Shown here piece by piece: positions 32,998 through 41,100 of a stretch of 64,000 nt of DNA (position 1 is the first letter of the stretch; every line of letters starts with the position of its first letter). The position numbers and the translations under genes were made by a program. Below the pieces are notes generated by a model. It ran no database searches, was not told where the DNA came from, and saw only the letters and a program-made list of their open reading frames with translations. Source of the DNA: an uncultured Selenomonadales bacterium (GTDB lineage: Bacteria; Bacillota; Negativicutes; Selenomonadales; Selenomonadaceae); the NCBI GenBank assembly GCA_937877545.1, contig CALFJE010000062.1, positions 1-64,000 of the forward strand, written 5' to 3'.

Positions 32998-35370
32998 ATG
33001 AAGAAAAATCTGTTCCAAACACTCGCCGAAGCCAATACGGAGGAAGAACTCAAAAATTTTTTCGCCAAACGGTTCAACATCAAGCTCGCGACTAAAAATT
33101 TCATCGACCTGTACACTCAGCAGATTCTTTTCGAGTTCAAGCTCGATAAAAACCTTAAAAATCCTCAAACTCTCGCCGAAATCGTCGCTCAAACTCTTTA
33201 CTACGTCCGCAGATTGAAATTCGGCAATGATTTTCGCCCCGTCAGCCAAAATATCTGCATCGTCACTAAAAATTTCGCCGTCATCTTCCAGACTGATTCT
33301 TTCGCCGCATTTTATGACGATAATAACGCTTACGATTGGGATTTAGCCCCGTCGTCGCCTTGCAAAAAACTTGTAAACGCTTTATCTAACTCCGAACTCA
33401 TCATCAACGCCAAAATTTACGATTTATCCGTTTACACAGTCGAAATTGAATTTGTAAGGGATATTGAACGCATTTTTAAAGGCAAATCACGCAATGTTAA
33501 GCAAATTACCGAGCAAAACTTCGAGCAAATCTTTATTTATTGGCAAAAATTGTTCGGTGCCGCCGTCAAAAACGGGCGCAAGCCTTCCGAATACTTCATT
33601 ACCGATATTGAGCAGGGTAAATCCGAAGATTTAAGAAACAGCGTACTTTTTCGCATGAATAGCGGCGAGCGCGTCGAAAAATCTATCAAACCAGATGATT
33701 ATAATCAGTTTTGGGCGATGTACGACAAAATTAAGATTGCCGACGCGATTATTTCCATTCGTCGCAAGATGGATAGACTTACTGAAGAAAATTTGCGCCG
33801 TCGCACAGGTGAATTTTATACGCCGCTCCAATTTGCCGATAAAGCCTTTGAATATCTGCAACGAACCGTCGGTCAGTGGTGGCTTGACGATAATTTTCGC
33901 CTTTGGGATATGGCGGCGGGCACCGGCAACCTTGAATTTAATTTTCCGCCCGAAATTCTCAAGCGTTGTTATATTTCCACGCTGATTCAAGACGACGCCG
34001 ACTATTGCAAGAGCATTTTCAGCGAGGCGACCGTTTTTCAATTCGATTTTCTCAACGACGACGCCAATAAATTGCCCGAAAACCTGCGCGGCGACCTCGA
34101 TAACCCTAATATCAAGTGGATTATCTATATAAATCCCCCTTACGCCACTTCAGCTAACAATCACGGCGATAAAAAAGCTAAAGATAACATTTCAATGACT
34201 AAAATTCGTAAGCAAATGATTGCTGATGATTTAAAAGCGTCAAGCCAAGAACTTTACGCGCAATTTTTATATCGAATCAGCAAATTTTTTGCCAATCGAA
34301 CGGCTTATCTCGGCATTTTTTCTACGTTGAAATATATTAAGTCTGGACAAGAGCAAAAATTTCTTGACAAAGTATTTAATTACAAGTTTGAACGCGGCTT
34401 TGTATTCAATTCAAAAATTTTTCAAGGTTGCACTGGACAATTTCCTGTAGGCTTTTTAATTTGGAACTTATCGGAGCATATTTCGTTTGATGAGCAAATA
34501 ATTTCGCTTGATGTTTATGATTCAGCTGTTGAAAAGGTCGCCGAAAAGATTTGTTATCCTGCGCGGCAAGAAAATTTCCTAAATATATGGATTAAACGGT
34601 CTCGCGGAACAAAAAAATTCCCGCCGATGTCAAGCGGGATAAAAATTAACTACACAAGTAAAACTCCGAAGGATAAAGTGCCAGAAAATTTTTTAGCGAC
34701 GTTTATGTACAGCGGAAATGACTTTTCAAATCAAATTTACACGTCGTTTATATCTGGTTCAGTTGCAAGGCACGGAGGAATTTCAGTTACGGCAGAAAAT
34801 TTTGAATCGGCAATGATAGTGCACATGGTGCGGCGATTGCCAAAGGCGACGTGGCTCAACGACCGAGATCAATTCATGCAACCGACGCGAGAACTTTCAC
34901 GGGAATTTATAGGCGACGCGGTGATATGGAGCCTGTTTTCGCCGTCGAATCAGACAGTATCGCTAAAAAATGTGGAATATGAGGGCGAAATCTATCAGAT
35001 AGCGAACAATTTCTATCCGTTCGAGCTAGTGGAGGTAAAAAGTTGGGAATGCACGATGCCCGCGCTGCGAATGGAGATATTTCGAGCGACAGAGGACAGA
35101 TTTGCGGCGAAATGGATAAAAAAACACCGCGACGAGTTGTCAACGGCGGCAATATCGGTATTGGACGCGGCACGAACGATTTACAAGAAATTTTACGCGG
35201 AATTAGAGCGATTGGACGTAGCGCGTTGGAAAATCGAGAGTTGGGACGCTGGCTGGTATCAAATCCGCATGAGTTTAGGCGCGACGATAGATTTAAGTGC
35301 GTTATCAGCGAAATTGGAGCCGCAAATTTATGAATTGGGCTTTTTAAGAGACGAAGTGCGATACTTTTAG
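32998..35370 (+). CDS. Putative type IIG restriction-modification enzyme (N6-adenine methylase with nuclease domain)
   Basis: In this 790-residue protein, residues 37-48 read D...LFEFK, matching the PD-(D/E)XK nuclease pattern (D37, E46, K48). A methylase follows: the SAM-binding segment MAAGTGNLEF (about 304-313) and catalytic NPPY (379-382), preceded by RRRTGEFYTP (about 270). The rest is a target-recognition-like region with a C-terminal domain. This single-chain layout resembles type IIG enzymes, which cut and methylate with one polypeptide. No partner specificity subunit is near. Its last part is partly duplicated at 37273-37505. The function is inferred from motifs only. Confidence 0.75.
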   Translation: MKKNLFQTLAEANTEEELKNFFAKRFNIKLATKNFIDLYTQQILFEFKLDKNLKNPQTLAEIVAQTLYYVRRLKFGNDFRPVSQNICIVTKNFAVIFQTDSFAAFYDDNNAYDWDLAPSSPCKKLVNALSNSELIINAKIYDLSVYTVEIEFVRDIERIFKGKSRNVKQITEQNFEQIFIYWQKLFGAAVKNGRKPSEYFITDIEQGKSEDLRNSVLFRMNSGERVEKSIKPDDYNQFWAMYDKIKIADAIISIRRKMDRLTEENLRRRTGEFYTPLQFADKAFEYLQRTVGQWWLDDNFRLWDMAAGTGNLEFNFPPEILKRCYISTLIQDDADYCKSIFSEATVFQFDFLNDDANKLPENLRGDLDNPNIKWIIYINPPYATSANNHGDKKAKDNISMTKIRKQMIADDLKASSQELYAQFLYRISKFFANRTAYLGIFSTLKYIKSGQEQKFLDKVFNYKFERGFVFNSKIFQGCTGQFPVGFLIWNLSEHISFDEQIISLDVYDSAVEKVAEKICYPARQENFLNIWIKRSRGTKKFPPMSSGIKINYTSKTPKDKVPENFLATFMYSGNDFSNQIYTSFISGSVARHGGISVTAENFESAMIVHMVRRLPKATWLNDRDQFMQPTRELSREFIGDAVIWSLFSPSNQTVSLKNVEYEGEIYQIANNFYPFELVEVKSWECTMPALRMEIFRATEDRFAAKWIKKHRDELSTAAISVLDAARTIYKKFYAELERLDVARWKIESWDAGWYQIRMSLGATIDLSALSAKLEPQIYELGFLRDEVRYF

Positions 35371-35376
35371 GCGGAT

Positions 35377-35667
35377 TCAAGTAAAAAACTCCACATCGAT
35401 ATTTTTTTCGGCTTCGGCGATGGATTTACCGTCGAATAAAATTTTAGCGTCGATTAAATTCTTCACGGCTTGTTTGAGTGCGCCGAGATTATTTTCAACT
35501 TCGACGCAGTAACATGGGTTTTCATCGCCACTGCGCCATATCGAAATTTTTAAACATTCGGCGGAGTTTTCTTTCTGGAAATTGTATTGAACACCTGAGT
35601 AGGAAAATTCAACTTCGTCGTAGTCCGTCAACGTCTTTTGAAAGTTTTTTAATGTCATACCGTTCAT
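35377..35667 (-). CDS. Small uncharacterised protein, immunity-like
   Basis: The 96-residue acidic protein (TDYDEVEFSYSGVQYNFQ, ISIWRSGDENPCYCVEVEN) has no recognised family. It lies directly downstream of the toxin-tail-like gene on the same strand, overlapping it by four bases, so it is a candidate immunity partner. The gene is convergent with the type IIG-like gene; the gap is only six bases. Confidence 0.55.
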   Translation of the reverse strand: MNGMTLKNFQKTLTDYDEVEFSYSGVQYNFQKENSAECLKISIWRSGDENPCYCVEVENNLGALKQAVKNLIDAKILFDGKSIAEAEKNIDVEFFT

Positions 35668-36065
35668 TCGTCAAACACCTTCTCAATAAATTTTTTGTAA
35701 TTGTCATACTCAGCCGGTGTCAAATCGATGTGTTCTTTCTGTCGAATGCCGTCAATGTAGATGTGCTTATGCAACGACATTTTACCGTCTTTCATATGGT
35801 AGTCAATATCCATTACGGGCTTGTTATCCTCGCCGAAAATTCTAAGCTGTTTAAAAACGCCGTTCTTGCCGTAAAGCAGATATGAAACATTTGGAATTTC
35901 AGAGTTGCGCGGCAAACTGAGACTTTGATTAGGATTGTCCGGGCGAAGAATCGGAATACCATACAAAGTGCCTGTAGTGTGCCAGCCTTTAGGGATATTT
36001 TCCATTGCGGAAGAAGTTTGCGAACCTTTGGTGTTGAGACAACGCCCCGATTTACCTGTCCCCAT
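35664..36065 (-). CDS. Toxin-tail-like protein
   Basis: The 133-residue protein has no signal peptide. The C-terminal half (YGKNGVFKQLRIFGEDNKPVMDIDYHMKD) resembles the C-terminal toxin tails of polymorphic toxins, with the pattern KQLRI-GEDGKP-DIDY. Without an N-terminal delivery domain it may be an orphan tail. It starts immediately after the DUF4417 stop and overlaps the small downstream gene. Confidence 0.55.
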   Translation of the reverse strand: MGTGKSGRCLNTKGSQTSSAMENIPKGWHTTGTLYGIPILRPDNPNQSLSLPRNSEIPNVSYLLYGKNGVFKQLRIFGEDNKPVMDIDYHMKDGKMSLHKHIYIDGIRQKEHIDLTPAEYDNYKKFIEKVFDE

Positions 36066-36737
36066 TTATTTTCCTCCTTTAACTTGCGAAATCCAATCGG
36101 GATAGCGGACAAAGTTAGTTTTGCTCAAAATTTCGGCGGAGAAAACGGATTTAGGCATACTTCCGTAAACCAAAACGACTTCGGGCGTCAATTCATCGAG
36201 CATCGCCTCCAAACCCTTGCGAAAATAAAATTTATTCTCTTTGCCGCGAATGCAACCGTAAGTTCCGACCGAGACGATAGAATTTTTCGGCGCCCCCAAG
36301 AACGCGAACTTTTCGGGCAATTCTTTTGTAGTGTAACTGCGCTCGTCGCCCCAACGAACATTCGTAATGACATACGCGCCGTTTTTCTGCAGATAATGAC
36401 CGATAGCTCTGTTGCGATAGACATTTGCAATTTGAACGATAAGCGGAGCGTCGCGATAAAGTGAATTGTCTGGCGTCACGACAGCGGAGAAACGCAGTAA
36501 ATCTTCCAAAAAATCTTCCGGTTTGCGAACAAGGTCTGAAAAGTTTATGTCATGCTCGTAAAAGGCAACGCACTCGGAAAAATCTTTACTGCGGTTGCGT
36601 TTGGGAAATGGAATCATGTTCGGCGGGATAAAAACCTTTTTTGGCGGCTCGATTTTCGGAATCTCAAGCACGCCGTCAAAAAATGCAGTCTCAACCAATT
36701 CCAAGTTAAAGCCTTCGTCGAAAGTGTTTTTAAGCAT
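36066..36737 (-). CDS. DUF4417 family protein (copy 2)
   Basis: The 223-residue protein shares the DUF4417 core with the copy at 31466: LLRFSAVVTPDNSLYRDAPLIVQIANVYRNRAIGHYL, NVRWGDERSY and VSVGTYGC. The N-terminus is different and Pro-rich. The start follows a GAGGAGTG site. The pair of DUF4417 genes flanks the type IIG-like gene on opposite strands, with toxin/immunity-like genes beside each. The role is unknown. Confidence 0.78.
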   Translation of the reverse strand: MLKNTFDEGFNLELVETAFFDGVLEIPKIEPPKKVFIPPNMIPFPKRNRSKDFSECVAFYEHDINFSDLVRKPEDFLEDLLRFSAVVTPDNSLYRDAPLIVQIANVYRNRAIGHYLQKNGAYVITNVRWGDERSYTTKELPEKFAFLGAPKNSIVSVGTYGCIRGKENKFYFRKGLEAMLDELTPEVVLVYGSMPKSVFSAEILSKTNFVRYPDWISQVKGGK

Positions 36738-36762
36738 AAAAAATCACTCCTCAAAATAATTT

Positions 36763-36791
36763 TTGACCTCAGGAGTGAAGTATGCTAATAT
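36763..36791 (+). promoter_or_regulatory. Strong extended -10 promoter for a candidate small RNA
   Basis: TTGACC (36763-36768), 17 bases, TGC then TAATAT (36786-36791). No gene starts downstream on the plus strand before a terminator-like hairpin, so it may drive a short RNA. Confidence 0.55.
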
Positions 36792-36797
36792 GCAAAC

Positions 36798-36880
36798 GGA
36801 AATAACGTTATGTATAAAAACATACTCGTCAGAAAGCACCTGATCACTGTTGGTAGCGGGAGTCAGATGTTTTTTTGTTT
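36798..36880 (+). ncRNA. Candidate small RNA in the accessory island
   Basis: The promoter at 36763-36791 would start transcription near 36798. A hairpin follows: CACCTGA (from about 36857) pairs with TCAGATG across a 19-base loop with one mismatch, then a run of seven Ts. The span holds no reading frame of note. The RNA family is not recognised and its role is unknown; an antisense or toxin-controlling RNA is possible in this context. Confidence 0.4.
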
Positions 36881-36908
36881 GAGGTCGCCGTAAACTTTAG
36901 TCGTTCGA

Positions 36909-37202
36909 TTATTCCTTGCGTCGTTTGTTAAACTTTCTTGCGCTTTTTAAGTTAAAAATCATTGCGTCGTCGTTGTCAGAATAAATTCCGTCTGCACGGT
37001 AGTTGTATGCGTCCAAATCCCAACACATCATGCGAGCTATCATTTGTTGCAATTCGCGGTTGTTGATACGCACGCCGTTTTTCCAATTCGAGCCTTCGCG
37101 GAAGAATGAAATTTTATCTTCCTCTTTGTCATCGCATTTTTGTATTGCAATCTGCTGTTCGTCTGCGTTTAATAGAAAAGTTACGTATTTGGTTTTCTGC
37201 AT
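36909..37202 (-). CDS. Small uncharacterised protein
   Basis: A 97-residue basic-ended protein (YVTFLLNADEQQIAIQKCDD, NNRELQQMIARMMCWDLDAYNY). No family is recognised. It stands between the candidate small RNA and the broken methylase copy. The codon use is AT-richer than the core genes around it, consistent with the island. Confidence 0.5.
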   Translation of the reverse strand: MQKTKYVTFLLNADEQQIAIQKCDDKEEDKISFFREGSNWKNGVRINNRELQQMIARMMCWDLDAYNYRADGIYSDNDDAMIFNLKSARKFNKRRKE

Positions 37203-37272
37203 ATGGAAGACTACATTGCCGTTAAAATTTATCCCATTGCTTGTGACAGATACGAAAGAATTTCCTTGCTTT

Positions 37273-37505
37273 ATCAGATAGCGAACAATTTCTATCCGTT
37301 CAAGTTGTCGACGGAGGCTTTGGCGATTTTATATAGAATTGGAGCGATTGGACGTTTCGCGTTGGAAAATCGAGAGTTGGGACGCGGGCTGTATCAAATC
37401 CGCATGGCTTTAGGCGTTTCGATAGACTTAAGCGCGTTATCAGCGAAGTTGGAGCCGCAGATTTATGAACTGGGATTCTTGAGAGACGAAGTGCGATATT
37501 TTTAA
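37273..37505 (+). pseudogene. Degenerate copy of the type IIG-like gene 3' end
   Basis: The sequence from 37273 repeats TATCAGATAGCGAACAATTT...(see 34993) and from about 37355 the last 120 bases of the enzyme gene, ending QIYELGFLRDEVRYF and stop. The region between them is shortened, and the middle is read in another frame. No start or RBS is apparent, so it is a dead duplicate about 2 kb downstream of the source. Confidence 0.8.
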
Positions 37506-37753
37506 TAGTGCCCCTTGCAAATCTTGATGATTATCGTATCGTCCTTAACGTCATAAACCAAGCGATTTGTGTCGTCGATGCGGCGGCTGTAACCTGCGCC
37601 GTATTTCAGACGTTCGGGTTTACCTTCACCGCACAGAATTCCGTCGTGCTCAATGCTCTGCAAAAGCCGATTGATTTTGTCTAACGTCTTTTTGTATTGG
37701 TTTTCCCAATAAACGTATTGTCGCCAAGCTGTTTCAGTGAAGGTTCTGAGCAT
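37502..37753 (-). CDS. YoeB/Txe-family toxin (mRNA interferase)
   Basis: The 83-residue protein matches the Txe/YoeB pattern: WRQYVYWENQYKKTLDKINRLLQSI, GKPERLKYG, YSRRIDDTNRLVYDV and IIKICKGHY, with the C-terminal catalytic His and Tyr. YoeB toxins cleave mRNA at ribosomes. The gene overlaps the antitoxin by 20 bases, so the two are translationally coupled. ATG 37753 gives the family-length N-terminus; the longer frame upstream lies within the antitoxin. Confidence 0.9.
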   Translation of the reverse strand: MLRTFTETAWRQYVYWENQYKKTLDKINRLLQSIEHDGILCGEGKPERLKYGAGYSRRIDDTNRLVYDVKDDTIIIKICKGHY

Positions 37754-38009
37754 TGACGAAAGCCTTCCACTCTTCCTCGGTAAACGTAACGACTTTGCCT
37801 TCTTTAAGCTGCATGTCACTTCTTTCGATTTCGGCGTAGAAACGAGCGGCGCGGATGACCTTTGGGAGGTCGAATTTGCCTTCAGCCAACATATCCTTAA
37901 GCTCCAAGACGAAATATTTCAATTCGAGCGGCGTGAAGGTAATATTTTCCGTGACGTTCAGAATTTCTTGATTCAAAGTTTCGGGATTCAAAGTTTGAGC
38001 TTCAATCAT
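37734..38009 (-). CDS. Antitoxin of the YoeB-type pair
   Basis: A 91-residue protein overlaps the YoeB-type toxin gene by 20 bases. It has no recognisable Phd/YefM N-terminal motif but an acidic helical middle (ELKDMLAEGKFDLPKVIRAARFY) and a C-terminal stretch that would wrap the toxin. The ATG at 38009 has GAGGAG about ten bases upstream. It presumably neutralises the toxin and represses its own promoter. Confidence 0.75.
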   Translation of the reverse strand: MIEAQTLNPETLNQEILNVTENITFTPLELKYFVLELKDMLAEGKFDLPKVIRAARFYAEIERSDMQLKEGKVVTFTEEEWKAFVNAQNLH

Positions 38010-38049
38010 GTTAATCAACTCCTCGGCGAGATTTTATAATGCGGCGGCG

Positions 38050-38088
38050 GACTTTTCAACTAATTCCTAATTCCTAATTCCATTGACA
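38050..38088. repeat. TAATTCC tandem repeat
   Basis: Three copies of CTAATTC-type units (ACTAATTCCTAATTCCTAAT) lie between the antitoxin gene and the activase promoter. They belong to the same short repeat family as those at 16622, 62632 and 63511. Confidence 0.7.
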
Positions 38089-38111
38089 CCTTGACGCATG
38101 AATTATAAAAT
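38083..38111 (+). promoter_or_regulatory. Promoter of the giant activase gene
   Basis: TTGACA (38083-38088), 17 bases, TAAAAT (38106-38111); a GAGGTG site precedes the ATG at 38136. Confidence 0.7.
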
Positions 38112-38135
38112 TGCAGGCGGCGAGGTGATTTTTTT

Positions 38136-41100
38136 ATGAAAGTCGGAATAGACATCGGCTCCACGACGATAAAGTTGGTCGTCATGGACAACAAGGAACA
38201 GCTTATCTTCAAAAATTATGCGCGGCACTTTTCGGAAATCGGCTCCGCGCTGACGAATTCATTAACGTCGCTGAAAAATATCATCGGCGAAAAAACGTTC
38301 AAAATCGCGTTGGCAGGCTCGGCGGGCATGGGCATAGCGAAAAAAATATCGCTGCCGTTCGTGCAAGAGGTGATAGCTTGTCAGCGTGCGGTGGAGGAGT
38401 TCATACCGCAGACGGATACAGTCGTTGAACTCGGCGGTGAGGACGCGAAGATTATTTATCTGGGCAACGCGCCCGAAGTGCGCATGAACGGCGTCTGCGC
38501 GGGCGGCACAGGAAGTTTTATCGACCACATGGCGAGCTTGCTGTCGACCGACGCGCCGGGCTTGAACGCTTTGGCGGAAAAGGGCAAGCAGATTTATACA
38601 ATCGCGTCGCGTTGCGGTGTGTTTGCCAAGACCGATATTCAAGCCCTCATGAACGACGGCGCGAAGAAAGCCGATATTGCGCTGTCGATTTTTCAAGCGG
38701 TGGTTAATCAGACGATCGGGAATTTGGCGCAGGGACGACCGATAGCGGGCAACGTGGCATTTTTGGGCGGACCTTTGCACTTCCTGCCCGAACTCAAGAA
38801 ACGTTTCGTCGAGACGCTCGGACTTTCCAAGGAGGAGGTCGTGGAGACGCCCGACGGTAATTTTTTTGTGGCGACGGGCGCGGCGTTATCCGACGAGGCG
38901 CAGGAAATTTCAATCGGCAAGCTTGAAGAGTCGATAAAAAAATCGGAGGAAGCCGCCAAATCGGAAACGCGCAAGGCGGACTTTACCCTGTTTGCGGACG
39001 CCGCCGACTATGACGCTTTTAAGGCGCGGCACGAGGCGGCTAAGGTTAAGCGCGGCGATTTGAGCACTTATCGCGGGAAAATTTACGTCGGCATCGACGC
39101 CGGCTCCACCACAACCAAAATTTGCGCTATCGGCGGCGACAAGGAAATTCTTTATACGAATTACGGCTCCAACGAGGGTGCGCCGCTTAAAATCGTCGTC
39201 AAGCAGATTCGCGACCTCTATGACAAATTGCCCGCGACCGCGCAGATTGGCGGCGTCTACACGACGGGCTACGGCGAGGCGATTGTCAAAGCGGCACTTC
39301 ACGCCGACGGCTCCGAGGTCGAGACTTTTGCACATTTGACTGCCGCGCAGGAATTTTGCCCCGACGTGTCGTTTGTACTTGACATTGGCGGGCAGGACAT
39401 GAAGTGTTTTTTCGTTAAGGACGGCACAATCGGCAACATCACGCTCAACGAGGCTTGCTCGGCGGGTTGCGGCAGTTTCATTCAGAATTTCGCGCAGGGC
39501 TTGAACATGACGGTCGGCGATTTTGCCGGAAAGGCTCTGAATTCCAAGGCTCCCGTCGATTTGGGTACGCGTTGCACGGTTTTTATGAATTCCAAAGTCA
39601 AGCAGGCGCAAAAGGAAGGCGCGACCGTCAGCGACATTTCGGCGGGCATTTCGCTCAGCGTGATTAAAAATGCGCTGTTTAAGGTCATGCAACTGAAAAA
39701 TGTTGACGACCTCGGCGACAATATTGTCGTGCAGGGCGGCACTTTTTACAACGACGCCGTGCTCCGCTCGATGGAGGAAATTCTGAATAAAAACGTGATT
39801 CGCCCCGATATTGCGGGTTTAATGGGCGCGTACGGCGCGGCGATTCTTGCAAAAGAGAATTTTTCGGGCGATTCGACGCTTTTATCCGCCGAACAATTGG
39901 AAAATTTCTCCGTCGTGACCAAATCTTATCGGTGCGGGCGGTGCGGAAATAATTGCTTAATTACCATGCAAAAATTCCCCGACGGCGGAAAATATTTTAC
40001 GGGAAATCGTTGCGAGCGCGGCGCGGGCGGGAAAATTAAGGCTCAATCCGAAATTCCCAACGCCTTTGCCTATAAATATCAGCGCGTTTTCGATTATAAG
40101 CCGTTGGAAAATGCTCCTCGCGGTTCAATCGGCATTCCGCGCACGTTAAATATTTACGAGGATTATCCGTTTTGGCACACATTTTTTACCAAATTGGGTT
40201 ATCGCGTCGAAATTTCCGCAAAGTCTTCCGCGCAGATTTTTTATAAAGGGCTTTCCACGATACCGAGCGATTCGCTGTGTTATCCCGCAAAATTGGCGCA
40301 CGGACACATTATGGACTTGGTTGAGCGCGGCTTGAAAAAAATATTTTATCCTTGCGAGCCGTATAATTTCGATACGCGCTCAGATAATTTTTATAATTGC
40401 CCGATTGTCGCCGGTTATCCCGAAAATATCCGCAATAATATGGACGTTCTCCGCGAAAAAAATATTAAATTTATTCAACCGTTTTTGCCCGTCCATGACA
40501 TTAAAAAGCTTAAAAAACGTCTTGCCGAGGAATTTTATTCGGAAAATATCACGGCGAAGGAAATATCTGCGGCTGTCGATGCGGCGGCGGCGGAAATGGA
40601 AAATTATCGTCGCGACGTGCAAAATTTCGGCGAAAATCTTCTTAACCGCATAAAAAATACGGGCGAACACGCGATTTTACTTATCGGACGCCCGTATCAT
40701 ATCGACCCGGAAATAAATCACGGTATCGCCGAGATGATTCAGTCTTACGGCTTGCCGATTTTGTCCGAGGACGCGGTTTATCACACGCCAATTGACGCGC
40801 CGCAAATTTCGGTTGTGAATCAGTGGAGTTATCACGCCCGCCTTTATCACGCCGCGCAATTCGCCGCGCAAAATCCCAACGTCACGCTGATTCAATTAAG
40901 CTCGTTCGGTTGCGGGCTGGACGCGCTCACGATTGAACAGGTCAAGGAAATTTTGGAGGCGCACGGGCGAATCTACACGATGATAAAGCTCGACGAGGTT
41001 TCAAATTTGGGGGCGGCGCGGATAAGATTGCGTTCGTTGCTTGCCGCGCTGAAAAGAAAATCGCCCGTCTCCTATTCGCCTAAAAAATTCCCCGAACGCC

